The position numbers were made by a program, and so were the translations under genes. From Geodermatophilus dictyosporus (lineage in GTDB: Bacteria > Actinomycetota > Actinomycetes > Mycobacteriales > Geodermatophilaceae): a stretch of DNA of 64,000 bases. Under the pieces are notes generated by a model. That model saw nothing but the letters and a program-made list of their open reading frames with translations. It was not told the DNA's origin and did no database searches. Where the stretch lies: the NCBI RefSeq assembly GCF_900115505.1, contig NZ_FOWQ01000009.1:1-64000 (forward strand). The letters are read 5' to 3'. Positions 16,736 to 25,288 of the stretch are shown piece by piece. Position 1 is the stretch's first letter; every line of letters begins with the position of its first letter.

Positions 16736-17233
16736 TCAGCCGGTGGCGCCGGTCTGCTCGGCGTAGCGGCGGCGGGCGTCCTCCAGCGCGGCGACCGCCT
16801 TGGCCTTGCGCTCCCAGCCGCGCGTCTCGGCCGCCTTGTCCGGTGCGAGGGCCTCGTAGATCTCGAAGAAGTGCCAGATCTCGGCGATCTGGTGCATCGG
16901 CACGTCCTCGAGCTCCTGCAGGCGCTGCTGCCGCGGGTCGTGGGCGGGCACGCACAGCAGCTTGGCGTCCGGCCCGCGCTTGTCGTCCACCCAGAACACC
17001 GCGATGACCCGGGCGCGGACCAGGCAACCGGGGAAGGTGGGCTCGCCCAGCAGGAGCAGCGCGTCGATGGGGTCGCCGTCCTCGGCGATGGTCTCCGGCA
17101 CGAACCCGTAGTCACCGGGGTAGCCGGTCGCGGTGAACAGCATCCGGTCCAGCCGGATGCGGCCGAGCCGCTGGTCGTACTCGTACCTGTTCCGTGAGCC
17201 CTTCGGCACCTCGACGATCACGTCGGCCTCCAC
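16736..17233 (-). CDS. ppa: inorganic pyrophosphatase
   Basis: A 165-residue family I soluble pyrophosphatase that hydrolyses PPi to phosphate and drives biosynthetic reactions forward. The signature EDGDPIDALLL (D-x-D-P-x-D) lies near residue 55. VPKGSRNRYEYD at the N terminus, GYPGDYGFVPET and the DDKRGPDAKL segment supply the other active-site residues. The GTG at 17233 has a GGAGGAG ribosome site. The longer ORF upstream has no family similarity. Confidence 0.96.
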   Translation of the reverse strand: MEADVIVEVPKGSRNRYEYDQRLGRIRLDRMLFTATGYPGDYGFVPETIAEDGDPIDALLLLGEPTFPGCLVRARVIAVFWVDDKRGPDAKLLCVPAHDPRQQRLQELEDVPMHQIAEIWHFFEIYEALAPDKAAETRGWERKAKAVAALEDARRRYAEQTGATG

Positions 17234-17349
17234 GGACGCCCTCCTCCGGTGCGGGGATCCCGGTGCCGGCGCAGCCGGCTGCGGCCCGACCCTGGCCCCG
17301 GTCCCGCCCGGCGGCAACTCGACCCGGCCGCCGCGCCGCGGGAGCCCCG

Positions 17350-17805
17350 TCAGGCGCGCGGCGCCACCAGGCCGGTCACCTCGCCGGCGAGCTCGGCCAG
17401 CCGGTCGCACTGCTGCAGGGACAGGGCCCGGGGCTCCTCGTCGAAGACGCACAGCGTCCCGATGGTCGAGCCGCCGACGACGAGCGGCGCGCTGGCGTAG
17501 CCGCGCACCCGGGCGCTGCGGCCGTCGACCCACGGGTTGCCGGTGAAGCCGGGCTCCTCGGCGAGGTCGGTGAAGGCGTAGACGTCGGCCGCGGTCCCGG
17601 TGACCTGGGCGCAGACGGAGTCCGCGAGCGGGGAGTCGGTGCCGGCGAAGCCGTGGCTGCCGACCTGCCGCTGGCGGTCGCCGTCGAAGAGGTTGACCGT
17701 CGCCTTGGGCATGCCGGTGGCCGCGGCGGCGGCCCGGACCAGCTCGCCGAGCTCCGGGGCGGCTGCGGGGGCGGCGCCGGTCTCGGGGGTGGGCGGGGTG
17801 GGCAC
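17350..17805 (-). CDS. GAF-domain protein
   Basis: A 151-residue protein made of one GAF domain, from ATVNLFDGDRQRQVGSHGF through VCAQVTGTAADVYAFTDL to RGYASAPLVVGGSTIGTLCVFDEEP. GAF domains bind small ligands or sense redox state. This version, with the Cys in DSVCAQV, is widespread in actinobacteria as a stand-alone protein. The start is a GTG behind GAGGAC. No output domain is present, so it may act with a separate partner. Confidence 0.8.
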   Translation of the reverse strand: MPTPPTPETGAAPAAAPELGELVRAAAAATGMPKATVNLFDGDRQRQVGSHGFAGTDSPLADSVCAQVTGTAADVYAFTDLAEEPGFTGNPWVDGRSARVRGYASAPLVVGGSTIGTLCVFDEEPRALSLQQCDRLAELAGEVTGLVAPRA

Positions 17806-17894
17806 CGGAGGTGTCCTCTCGTCGGCGGTACGGGCTCTCGACCGGGGTGATCGGCCGGTCCCGCGCCCGACTTGAGCGCCTCCCCGGGAACGGT

Positions 17895-17926
17895 CGTCGC
17901 CCGGCGCCGGGAGGCGCCGGGCGACG
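17895..17926. terminator. strong hairpin downstream of the 99-residue gene
   Basis: CGTCGCCCGGCGCC (17895-17908) and its perfect complement (17913-17926) form a 14-bp stem with a 4-base loop. It lies 21 bases after the stop of the minus-strand gene at 17947 and upstream of the GAF gene, so it probably separates the two transcripts. Confidence 0.7.
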
Positions 17927-17946
17927 GGGGTGCGGCGCGCTGTGGC

Positions 17947-18246
17947 TCAGGCCGCGGCGGGGTGGTGGTGGCAGCGGCCGCCGCTGGTGGCGCGGGCGGC
18001 GCAGGGGGCGCCGGCGCGGGTCACGCCGCCGCTGTCGCCGCAGCGGGCCGGCGCAGCCGGCCGCTCGACGACGACGGGGCGGGGGAAGGCCAGGACGACG
18101 GCGTCGACGCCCTCGGCGGGGGCGGCCGGGAGCGGCTCGGCGGCAGGGGCCGGCGCGGTGCGCGCGGCGGACCGACGCAGGAGCGAGGCGGCGGCGAGGC
18201 CGGCGGTGAAGGCGGCGAGGGCGGTGGCGAGGTGGCTGGCGCGCAT
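17947..18246 (-). CDS. short membrane-anchored protein with C-terminal Cys/His motif
   Basis: A 99-residue protein. A hydrophobic N-terminal helix (LATALAAFTAGLAAASLL) is followed by RRS and a Pro/Ala linker. The end carries RCGDSGGVTRAGAPC and then SGGRCHHH, a C-x-x-x-G-T-x-x-G-x-P-C type knuckle with a final Cys and His. That spacing resembles small zinc-binding motifs attached to many actinobacterial proteins (DUF5763-like, from memory). The function is unknown. The ATG at 18246 is chosen as the first Met before the anchor. Confidence 0.55.
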   Translation of the reverse strand: MRASHLATALAAFTAGLAAASLLRRSAARTAPAPAAEPLPAAPAEGVDAVVLAFPRPVVVERPAAPARCGDSGGVTRAGAPCAARATSGGRCHHHPAAA

Positions 18247-18320
18247 GCCCGCTTCATCGGCGGTCCGCGCACCCGGCGGGACCCGCACGCCCCAGCCGTC
18301 CCACCCGTCGCACCGGCCGG

Positions 18321-19787
18321 TCAGGTGCCGCAGAAGGTCGTGTAGGCGCCGAAGGTCTCCGGTGCCGGCGCGGCGTGGCGCTCCAGGCCCGGGCGCTCCT
18401 CGAAGGGGCGGGTCACCGCGTCGAGCAGGCGGTGCAGCGGGCCGAGGTCGCCGTCCGGCGCGGCGGCCAGCGCCTCCTCGACCAGGTGGTTGCGCGGGAC
18501 GTAGACGGGGTTGACCCGGTCCATCGCGTCGGCGTCCGGGGCCAGCGCCCGCCACCGGGCCAGCCAGCCGTCGATCCCGGCCAGGTCGAGGAACAGCTCC
18601 CGCGTCGGCTCGGGCGCGCCCCGGGCAGCGCCGGAGAGGCCGCGGAAGAACGACGTGAGGTCCACGCGACCGGCGGTGAGCAGGGTCAGCAGGTCGTCGG
18701 AGAGCGCCCGCGCCACCTCGTCGTCCAGCCCCTCGGGGAGGCCGAGCTTGCGCCGCATCCCGTCGGACCAGGCCGCGTCGTACGCCGGGCGGAAGCCGCC
18801 GAGCGAGGCCACCGCCACCTCGATCGCCGCCTCCTGCTCGTCGGCCAGCAGCGGCAGCAGCGCCTCGGCGAAGCGGGCCAGGTCCCACTCGGCGACGATC
18901 GGCTGGTTGCCGTAGGCGTACCGCCCGCCGACGTCGATCGAGCTGTACACCGTGGCCGGGTCGAACGCGTCGAGGAACGCGCACGGGCCGTAGTCGATCG
19001 TCTCCCCGGAGACGGTCACGTTGTCGGTGTTCATCACCCCGTGCACGAACCCGACGAGCATCCACTGCGCCACCAGCGACGCCTGCGCGGCCACCACCGC
19101 CTCGAACAGCGCGACGTGGGGCTGGGGCGCGTCGGCCGCGGCGGGGTGGTGCCGGGCGATCGCGTGGTCGGCCAGCCGGCGCAGCAGGTCGACGTCGCCC
19201 GTCGCCCGCGCGTACTGGAAGCTGCCCACCCGCAGGTGGCTGGCCGCCACCCGCGCCAGCACGGCGCCCGGCAGCAGCGTCTCGCGGCGCACCGGCCGGC
19301 CCGTGGCGACGACGGCGAGCGACCGCGTCGTCGGGATGCCCAGGGCGTGCATCGCCTCGCTGACGACGTACTCGCGCAGCATCGGGCCCAGCGCGGCCAG
19401 GCCGTCGGCGCCGCCCCGCGCGAACGGCGTCCGCCCCGACCCCTTGAGCGCCAGGTCGCGCAGCCGGCCCTCGGGATCGGTCAGCTCACCGAGCAGCAGC
19501 GCCCGGCCGTCGCCCAGCCGCGGCACGAAGCCCCCGAACTGGTGCCCCGCGTAGGCCTGCGCGACCGGGGTGGCGCCCTCGGGGACGGCGGTGCCGGTCA
19601 GCAGGCCGACGCCGTCGGGGCCGCGCAGCCACGACGGGTCCAGGCCCAGCTCGCGGGCGAGCGGCTCGTTGAGCACGAGCAGCTGCGGGTCGGGGGCGGC
19701 CTCGGCCTGCCACGGGACCGCCATCTCCGGCAGCTCGCGGGCGAAGCGGTCGCTCAGGGTGACGGTCGGCGGCGGGGCGACACTCAC
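18321..19787 (-). CDS. selO: protein adenylyltransferase SelO (YdiU family)
   Basis: A 488-residue pseudokinase-fold enzyme that transfers AMP from ATP to Ser, Thr or Tyr of target proteins, with a role in redox stress. Family blocks are [35 protein letters not shown] (ATP-binding Lys) and [20 protein letters not shown] (metal and catalytic Asn/Asp). The protein ends in TFCGT with a Cys near the C terminus, as in other bacterial members. The GTG at 19787 is the best start, although its ribosome site is weak. Confidence 0.95.
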   Translation of the reverse strand: MSVAPPPTVTLSDRFARELPEMAVPWQAEAAPDPQLLVLNEPLARELGLDPSWLRGPDGVGLLTGTAVPEGATPVAQAYAGHQFGGFVPRLGDGRALLLGELTDPEGRLRDLALKGSGRTPFARGGADGLAALGPMLREYVVSEAMHALGIPTTRSLAVVATGRPVRRETLLPGAVLARVAASHLRVGSFQYARATGDVDLLRRLADHAIARHHPAAADAPQPHVALFEAVVAAQASLVAQWMLVGFVHGVMNTDNVTVSGETIDYGPCAFLDAFDPATVYSSIDVGGRYAYGNQPIVAEWDLARFAEALLPLLADEQEAAIEVAVASLGGFRPAYDAAWSDGMRRKLGLPEGLDDEVARALSDDLLTLLTAGRVDLTSFFRGLSGAARGAPEPTRELFLDLAGIDGWLARWRALAPDADAMDRVNPVYVPRNHLVEEALAAAPDGDLGPLHRLLDAVTRPFEERPGLERHAAPAPETFGAYTTFCGT

Positions 19788-19853
19788 GCCCCCGACGGTA
19801 CGTCCATCCCGCCACCCCGGCGGAGCGGCTCCGTGCGTGATGGGCGCTGACCT

Positions 19854-19861
19854 GGGGTAAC
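19854..19861 (+). promoter_or_regulatory. possible general-stress sigma -10 (GGGGTAAC)
   Basis: GGGGTAAC lies about 48 bases before the SRPBCC gene. The same core is found before csbD and before the formate/nitrite channel gene. It fits the GGGTA(A/T) -10 of SigB/SigF-type sigma factors, but the -35 here is weak. Confidence 0.35.
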
Positions 19862-19908
19862 GCCCCCACCGCGTGTCCAGAACTTCCTGCGACGAAGGAG
19901 GCTGAGCG

Positions 19909-20739
19909 ATGACCACCAAGGTCGAGAAGTCGATCCAGGTCGACGTCCCCGTACGGACGGCCTACGACCAGTGGACGCAGTTCGAGGACTTCCCCCACTT
20001 CATGGGAGGTGTGAAGGAGGTCCGCCAGCTCACCGACGACCGGCTGCACTGGGTCGCCGAGATCGCCGGCGTGCGGCGCGAGTGGGAGGCCGCCGTCCTC
20101 GAGCAGGACCCCGACCGCAAGGTCGCCTGGGCCGCCACCAGCGGCGCGACCAACGCCGGGGCCGTCCGGTTCGAGCCCGCCGGGCCGAGCTCGACGATCG
20201 TCCACCTGCAGCTGGAGTACGAGCCCGAGGGGCTCGTCGAGCAGGTGGGCGACAAGCTCGGGATCGTGGGGCGGCAGGTGCAGTCCGACCTCGAGCGCTT
20301 CAAGGAGCTGGTCGAGAGCCAGGGCTACGCCAGCGGTGCCTGGCGCGGCTCGGTCAACGAGCACGTCGACGTCGGCACTCCCACGACCAGCGACGCCTAC
20401 GGCTCGCACGGCGACAAGGGCAAGGCCGGCGTCTCGGGCGTGGCGGTCGCCGCCGGCGTGGCCGCGGTCGCGGGCGCCGCGGCGGCCGGGGTGGCGGCGG
20501 CGACGTCGTCGTCCGGCGGCCAGCGGGAGGAGACGCCGCCCCAGCCCGTCGAGGGCGTCGTCCAGCCGCAGGAGGTGACCGTCGTCGAGCAGCCGCCGCC
20601 GGACGCCGTGGTGCGCGACGACGTGCTCGTCCCCGAGTCGGGGTCCGAGGGCTACACCGCGACGTCGTCCACCGAGGGCGTTGAGCACGACGTGCGCCGG
20701 GACGGCGACGACCCGATGATCGGCGGCGGCAACCGCTGA
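19909..20739 (+). CDS. SRPBCC-fold (polyketide cyclase-like) protein with membrane-like tail
   Basis: A 276-residue protein. Residues 1-145 are a START/SRPBCC domain ([42 protein letters not shown]), the type often annotated as cyclase/dehydrase or cell-division-inhibitor-like. A linker is followed by an Ala/Val-rich hydrophobic segment near residues 176-198 ([20 protein letters not shown]) and a Pro/acidic tail. It is probably a stress protein. The ATG has GAAGGAGG. Transcription ends at a strong hairpin. Confidence 0.8.
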   Translation: MTTKVEKSIQVDVPVRTAYDQWTQFEDFPHFMGGVKEVRQLTDDRLHWVAEIAGVRREWEAAVLEQDPDRKVAWAATSGATNAGAVRFEPAGPSSTIVHLQLEYEPEGLVEQVGDKLGIVGRQVQSDLERFKELVESQGYASGAWRGSVNEHVDVGTPTTSDAYGSHGDKGKAGVSGVAVAAGVAAVAGAAAAGVAAATSSSGGQREETPPQPVEGVVQPQEVTVVEQPPPDAVVRDDVLVPESGSEGYTATSSTEGVEHDVRRDGDDPMIGGGNR

Positions 20740-20746
20740 CCGCACC

Positions 20747-20783
20747 CGGTGGCCGGGAGGGGTGTCGCCCCTCCCGGCCACCG
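20747..20783. terminator. hairpin between SRPBCC and aldo-keto reductase genes
   Basis: A perfect 16-bp stem (20747-20762 with 20768-20783; core GGCCGGGAGGGG) closes a 5-base loop. It lies 8 bases after the SRPBCC stop and 17 bases before the aldo-keto reductase GTG. Confidence 0.7.
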
Positions 20784-20799
20784 TCGTCGAGGAGGACCC

Positions 20800-21825
20800 G
20801 TGGAGTACCGCACGCCCGGCCGCAGCGGCTGCGCCGTCTCGACCCTCGCCCTGGGCACGATGACCTTCGGCGCGGAGACCGGCGAGGCGGGCGCGCACGA
20901 GCAGCTCGACGTGTTCGTCGAGGCCGGCGGTACGCTGGTCGACCTCGCCGACGTCTACTCCGCCGGTGCGGCCGAGGAGATCACCGGGCGCTGGCTGGCC
21001 GCCCGCCCGGCCGACGTGCGCGACCGCGTCGTCCTCGCGACCAAGGGCCGGATGCCGATGGGGGAGGAGCCCAACGCCGTCGGCAACTCCCGCCGCCACC
21101 TGCGCCGGGCGCTCGACGACTCGCTGCGCCGGCTCGGTGTCGACCACGTCGACCTGTACCAGCTGCACGCCTGGGACCCGCTCACCCCGCTCGAGGAGAC
21201 GCTGCGCTTCCTCGACGACGCCGTCCGCGCGGGCAAGATCGGCTACCCCGGCCTGTCGAACTTCCTCGGCTGGCAGGTGCAGAAGGCCGTCGACCTCGCC
21301 GAGCGCGAGCACCTCGCGGTGCCGGTGACGCTGCAGCCCTCCTACAGCCTGCTCGTGCGGCAGGTCGAGTTCGAGATCGTGCCCGCCTGCCTGCACAACG
21401 GCCTCGGCCTGCTGCCCTGGGGACCCCTCGGCGGCGGCTGGCTGTCGGGCAAGTACACCCGCGACCAGCGGCCCACGGGTGCGACGCGACTCGGCGAGGA
21501 CCCTGCCCGCGGCATGGAGGCCTACGACCGGGTCGGCGGCCGGGAGCGCACCTGGGACGTCCTGGAGGCCGTGCAGGACGTGGCCGAGGCCCGCGGGGCG
21601 TCGATGGCGCAGGTGGCGCTGGCTTGGCTGGCCGGGCGGCCGGCGGTGACCTCGGTGATCCTCGGCGCCCGCACCACCGAGCAGCTGCGCGGCAACCTGG
21701 CCGCCGCGGGCATCGTGCTGGACGACGACGAGACCGCCCGTCTCGACGCGGTCAGCGACCCCGGCGCGGCCGACTACCCCTACGGCGAGATCGGCGTCGA
21801 GCAGCGCACCCGCACGCTGCCCTGA
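20800..21825 (+). CDS. aldo/keto reductase
   Basis: A 341-residue NADPH-dependent (beta/alpha)8 reductase. The catalytic tetrad is visible as Asp and Tyr in LVDLADVYSAG, Lys in LATKGRM and His in YQLHAWD. SVILGARTTEQLRGNL near the C terminus is the cofactor phosphate-binding segment. It belongs to the subgroup that reduces aldehydes of sugars and other carbonyls, with the exact substrate unknown. The GTG at 20800 follows GAGGAGG. A strong terminator follows the gene. Confidence 0.92.
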   Translation: MEYRTPGRSGCAVSTLALGTMTFGAETGEAGAHEQLDVFVEAGGTLVDLADVYSAGAAEEITGRWLAARPADVRDRVVLATKGRMPMGEEPNAVGNSRRHLRRALDDSLRRLGVDHVDLYQLHAWDPLTPLEETLRFLDDAVRAGKIGYPGLSNFLGWQVQKAVDLAEREHLAVPVTLQPSYSLLVRQVEFEIVPACLHNGLGLLPWGPLGGGWLSGKYTRDQRPTGATRLGEDPARGMEAYDRVGGRERTWDVLEAVQDVAEARGASMAQVALAWLAGRPAVTSVILGARTTEQLRGNLAAAGIVLDDDETARLDAVSDPGAADYPYGEIGVEQRTRTLP

Positions 21826-21834
21826 CCGCGGCAC

Positions 21835-21868
21835 GGGGACCCGGCGCCCACCCGGGCGCCGGGTCCCC
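21835..21868. terminator. bidirectional hairpin between convergent genes
   Basis: GGGGACCCGGCGCCC (21835-21849) pairs perfectly with 21854-21868 around a 4-base loop. It lies between the stops of the aldo-keto reductase gene and the minus-strand PRC-barrel gene. Confidence 0.75.
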
Positions 21869-21882
21869 GCAGAGGCACGGTC

Positions 21883-23199
21883 CTACTGCCGGCCGGTGAG
21901 CCGGCCCGCCGTCTGCACGATCTGCTCGTAGCGCGGCCGCCCGGCCTGCGCGCCGACGACGTAGCCCGCGCCGAGACCGGCGCCCAGCGAGGCCATCCGC
22001 ACGACCCGCCGACCGCGCTTGCGCGCCCGGTGGCCGGCCTTGACGACCGCCTCGGGCACCTCCTCGACGGCCCGCTCCGCCCGCATCGCCGCGCGCAGCC
22101 CGGTCTGCCCGAGCTCGGCGCCGGCCTCGGCCGCCTTCGACACGGCGGCCGCGACGAGCGCGGCACCGGCGTCGATCGTCCTCAGCGCGGCCCCGGTGCC
22201 CACGCTCGCGCCGTGCTGCAGCGCGGCGCCGGTCGAGGCCAGCAGCGGACCGGCCTGGGCGGTGGCCTCGGCGGCGCGGGCCCGCACGACGGGAGCGGCC
22301 GCGGCCGCCTGCTGCGCGGTCACCACGGCCGCCCGGCCCACCGCGTCCACCCCGGCGCGCGACGCCGTCCCCGCCACCTGCGCGGCGTTGGCGGCCAGCG
22401 GCGCCACCGACGCCGAGAGCTGCGCCACCGAGGCCGGGAGCTGCGCCGCCGACGCCGAGAGCTGCGCCAGCCGGGCCCGGCCCGCCGTCGCCCGGGCCGC
22501 GGTCTGCCGCCGCGCGCGCCGGCCGACGCGCCCGGCCCGTCGCGACGCCGTGCGCGACGCCGTGCGCGATGCCGTGCGCGATGCCGTGCGCGATGCCCTC
22601 CGCGACACCCGGCCGGCCCTCCGCGACACCGTCGCGGCGGGCCGCCGGCGGCGGCGGACCAGGGAGAGGACCGTGGCCCCCAGCGCCAGCACCCCGGCCA
22701 CCGCGGCGGCGACCTGCCCGGCGCGCCCGGCCGACCGGTCGGGCGCCGAGCCGTCGCGGCCGAAGTCGCGGTCGCCGGGCTGGGCCACCGGCGGCGGGGG
22801 CTCCGTGGGCAGCGCCTCGGGGTCGCGCGGTGCGGCCGGGGTGGGCTCGGCCTCCGCGGCCGGCAGCACGCTCCCCGAGGCCTCGGTCGAGTACTGGATG
22901 CCGTAGTGCAGGTAGAGCTCGGTCTCCTGGTCGGTGGTCAGCCGGCGGCTCTCGCCGTAGCGCGGCGCGGCGAGGACGGCGGTGCGCTCGACGACGACCC
23001 GCACCCGCCCGTCGTCGTCGGTGGCGTCGAACAGCGGTACCGCCACGACGGCGTCGTCCACCTCGGCGTACATCCACTCGGGCGCGCCGGTGTCCTCGTC
23101 GGCGAGCAGGTGCGTGACCCGGCCGATCTCGGTCCCGTCGCGGCCGATGACCGTCCTGCCGACCCACTCGCGCACGGAGTCCCGGTCGGGGAGTGCCAT
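21883..23199 (-). CDS. PRC-barrel protein with Ala-rich repeat region
   Basis: A 438-residue protein. Residues about 1-100 form a PRC-barrel (WVGRTVIGRDGTEIGRVTHLL, WMYAEV, AVPLFDA). A Pro-rich linker and a hydrophobic segment near 165-180 (VAAAVAGVLALGATVLSLV) lead into an Arg-rich block with tandem SRTA repeats. A long Ala-rich helical region follows, and the end is GLGAGYVVGAQAGRPRYEQIVQ. That last motif is shared with the protein at 8264. PRC-barrels occur in stress and RNA-processing proteins, and no specific role can be inferred. Confidence 0.75.
   Translation of the reverse strand: MALPDRDSVREWVGRTVIGRDGTEIGRVTHLLADEDTGAPEWMYAEVDDAVVAVPLFDATDDDGRVRVVVERTAVLAAPRYGESRRLTTDQETELYLHYGIQYSTEASGSVLPAAEAEPTPAAPRDPEALPTEPPPPVAQPGDRDFGRDGSAPDRSAGRAGQVAAAVAGVLALGATVLSLVRRRRRPAATVSRRAGRVSRRASRTASRTASRTASRTASRRAGRVGRRARRQTAARATAGRARLAQLSASAAQLPASVAQLSASVAPLAANAAQVAGTASRAGVDAVGRAAVVTAQQAAAAAPVVRARAAEATAQAGPLLASTGAALQHGASVGTGAALRTIDAGAALVAAAVSKAAEAGAELGQTGLRAAMRAERAVEEVPEAVVKAGHRARKRGRRVVRMASLGAGLGAGYVVGAQAGRPRYEQIVQTAGRLTGRQ
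22544..22603. repeat. five tandem 12-bp repeats inside the PRC-barrel gene
   Basis: The unit GAYGCCGTGCGC is repeated head to tail five times, with the last copy diverged (GATGCCCTCCGC). Read on the minus strand it encodes the repeated SRTA tetrapeptide. The 12-bp period keeps the frame, so copy number could vary by slippage without breaking the gene. Confidence 0.85.
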
Positions 23200-23321
23200 G
23201 GTCGCCTCCCAGCTGAGTTCGCGGCGGCGCCCGGGTGGCCCGCCTCGTCCCGCGCCGCCGTACCCCTCCGACCTGGGCCCAACCGGAACCGAGGAGGACG
23301 CGACCTGCGGTGACGGCGCCG

Positions 23322-23807
23322 CTACGCCCGAGCCGCGCCCCAGTCGATCCGGCCGGCGAGCACGTGCAGGCGCCCGCCCAGCACGGGGTCGACCGACGAC
23401 GCCCAGGCCACCCGGCCAAGGACGGCGTCGCGAAAGGTCGCCGGGTCGGCGTCACGCACCTGGGAGGCCCACCCGTGCACCGCGCAGTTGTGCAGCAGCG
23501 CGCGCAGCGCGTCCCGTTCCGGCCGCGGCAGGGTGGGCCGCACGTTCACCACCGCGCCCAGCACCTGCCGGCGCCGTCCCGGCCCGGCGACGCGCGTCTT
23601 GCCCGGGTGCACCCGGAACCCCTCGTCCGCGGCGAGCCCGGCCAGCCGGCGGTCGAGCCGGGCGCAGACCAGGTTGGCCAGCGCCGGTGACGTCGGCGCG
23701 CCCTGCGGCAGGTGCGGGACGGCCAGCCGCCGCCCGAGCCGCCGGTGCCGGTCGCGGCCGGCGGGGTCGCCGGGCACCGGCACCCGCCGCCACACCGCCA
23801 CGGGCAC
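23322..23807 (-). pseudogene. reverse transcriptase remnant lacking the YADD catalytic motif
   Basis: The 161-codon frame keeps LPQGAPTSPALANLVCARLD, the motif 4 region of retron/group-II-like bacterial reverse transcriptases. It also keeps the downstream EGFRVHPGKTRV and GAVVNVRPTLPR blocks (motifs 6-7) and a thumb-like end with HNCAVHGWAS and LGRVAWASSVDP. Motif 4 runs directly into the later part (RRLAGLAADEGF), so the 40-50 residues that normally carry the YADD active site are missing, in frame. The N-terminal fingers are also absent, and the frame begins 23 bases after the glutaredoxin-like gene. It cannot be an active polymerase. Confidence 0.7.
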
Positions 23808-23829
23808 GACGGGCGCCCGGCCGGCGCCG

Positions 23830-24075
23830 TCAGGCGCGCACGGCCTCCCGGACCTCCCGCAGTGACGGGTTGGTCAGGTACCGCCCGCCGACGACGACGG
23901 TCGGCGAGACCTCCCAGCCCTCGGGGTGGTGCGCGCGGACGGCCGCGGCGCCGTCCGGGTCGTCGGCGAAGCGCACCGAGCGGTGGGGGAGGCGGGTCAG
24001 CGCCATCTGCGCCCGCAGCTTCGCCGAGAAGGGACACCCCGGCCTGTGGTAGACGGTGACGGCCTGGTCGGTCAT
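23830..24075 (-). CDS. glutaredoxin-like protein
   Basis: An 81-residue thioredoxin-fold protein. VTVYHRPGCPFSAKLR has CPFS in the active-site position (CxxS, a monothiol type), and VSPTVVVGGRYLTNPS supplies the cis-Pro and the GSH/MSH-binding region. Mycobacterial mycoredoxins are similar in size but use CxxC. A disulfide or mixed-disulfide reductase using mycothiol is plausible. It is transcribed divergently from galE. The RT remnant follows immediately on the same strand. Confidence 0.8.
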   Translation of the reverse strand: MTDQAVTVYHRPGCPFSAKLRAQMALTRLPHRSVRFADDPDGAAAVRAHHPEGWEVSPTVVVGGRYLTNPSLREVREAVRA

Positions 24076-24186
24076 GACGACTCCTGCGCTCGAGCGTGCG
24101 GTCGGCAGCGTCCTCCGCCGCGCCCACCGGGGCGAGGAGCACACCCCGGCCGAGCGGCGCGGCCCCCCGCCGGGCAGGCTGGACGA

Positions 24187-25155
24187 GTGAGCTGGCTGGT
24201 CACCGGGGGAGCGGGGTACGTCGGGGCGCACGTCGTCCACGCCATGGTGGCGGCGGGGGAGGACGTCGTCGTCCTCGACGACCTCTCGACCGGCGACGCC
24301 GACCGGCTGGCCGGGCTGCCGGGGGTGCCGCTGGAGGTCGGCTCGGTGCGGGACCGCGGGATGGTCCGGCGGGTGCTGCGCGAGAACGGCGTGACCGGGG
24401 TGGTGCACCTGGCGGCCAGGAAGCAGGTCGCGGAGTCGGTGGCCGACCCGCTGCTGTACTGGGCCGAGAACGTCGAGGGCCTGGTCGCGCTGCTCGAGGG
24501 CTGCCGCGCGAAGGGCGTCACCCGCTTCGTGTTCTCCTCCAGCGCCTCGGTCTACGGCACGCCCGACACCGAGCGGGTCGACGAGGACACCGACTGCCGC
24601 CCGCTGTCCCCCTACGGGCGCACCAAGCTGGCCGGTGAGGACCTCCTGCGCGACTGCGCCGCCTGGGGGCTGGCCGCCACCAGCCTGCGCTACTTCAACG
24701 TGGCCGGTGCCGCGGCCCCCGAGCTCGGCGACCGGGGGACGGCGAACCTGGTGCCGCTGGTCTTCGCCGCCCTCGACGCCGGCCGGCCGCCCCAGCTCTT
24801 CGGCGACGACCACCCGACCCCGGACGGCAGCCCGGTGCGCGACTTCGTGCACGTCTCCGACGTCGCCGACGCCCACGTGGCCGCGGCCCGCGCCCTCGCC
24901 GCCGGCCGGCCCGGCGGCACGTACAACGTCGGCCGCGGCGAGGGCAGCAGCGTGCGGGAGGTGCTGCGGGTCGTCGCCGAGGTCACCGGCGGGGACACCA
25001 CGCCCGAGGTGGCCGGCCGTCGTCCCGGGGACCCGGCCCGGGTGGTCGCCGCCGTCGACCGGATCGCCCGCGACCTCGGCTTCCGGGCCACCCGCGACCT
25101 GCGGGACATGATCACCAGCGCGTGGACCGCCTGGCGGGCGCTGCAGCCGCTCTGA
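24187..25155 (+). CDS. galE: UDP-glucose 4-epimerase-type sugar nucleotide epimerase
   Basis: A 322-residue short-chain dehydrogenase of the extended type. The NAD motif TGGAGYVGAHVV is at the N terminus. The catalytic Ser lies in FSSSASVYG and the Tyr/Lys pair in SPYGRTKLAGE. The RYFNVAGAAAPELGDRG and RDFVHVSDVADAHVAA segments are typical of GalE. It interconverts UDP-glucose and UDP-galactose or the N-acetyl forms for polysaccharide or Leloir metabolism. The GTG at 24187 matches the start of the family. A CAGGCT 8 bases upstream might be a -10 of a leaderless transcript. Confidence 0.9.
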   Translation: MSWLVTGGAGYVGAHVVHAMVAAGEDVVVLDDLSTGDADRLAGLPGVPLEVGSVRDRGMVRRVLRENGVTGVVHLAARKQVAESVADPLLYWAENVEGLVALLEGCRAKGVTRFVFSSSASVYGTPDTERVDEDTDCRPLSPYGRTKLAGEDLLRDCAAWGLAATSLRYFNVAGAAAPELGDRGTANLVPLVFAALDAGRPPQLFGDDHPTPDGSPVRDFVHVSDVADAHVAAARALAAGRPGGTYNVGRGEGSSVREVLRVVAEVTGGDTTPEVAGRRPGDPARVVAAVDRIARDLGFRATRDLRDMITSAWTAWRALQPL

Positions 25156-25237
25156 CCCGGTCCCGTCGCGGCCCGACACCTCCACCCAGGTGGGTCGCGC
25201 TCTGAACACAGGTGCGTGCAGAGCACGACCGAGCGTC

Positions 25238-25251
25238 GGACACCGGTGTCC
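25238..25251. other. 14-bp palindrome in gap between convergent genes
   Basis: GGACACCGGTGTCC is a perfect palindrome in the 133-base gap between the stops of galE and the PIG-L gene. It may help terminate transcription or bind a protein. Nothing else is visible in the gap. Confidence 0.3.
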
Positions 25252-25288
25252 CCGTCGGCCGCCGGGCGTCGGCAGGGACCGGGACGTC

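Noticed and set aside
22544..22603. CRISPR-like array
   Set aside because: The units are contiguous, 12 bp long and without spacers, and they lie inside a coding region.
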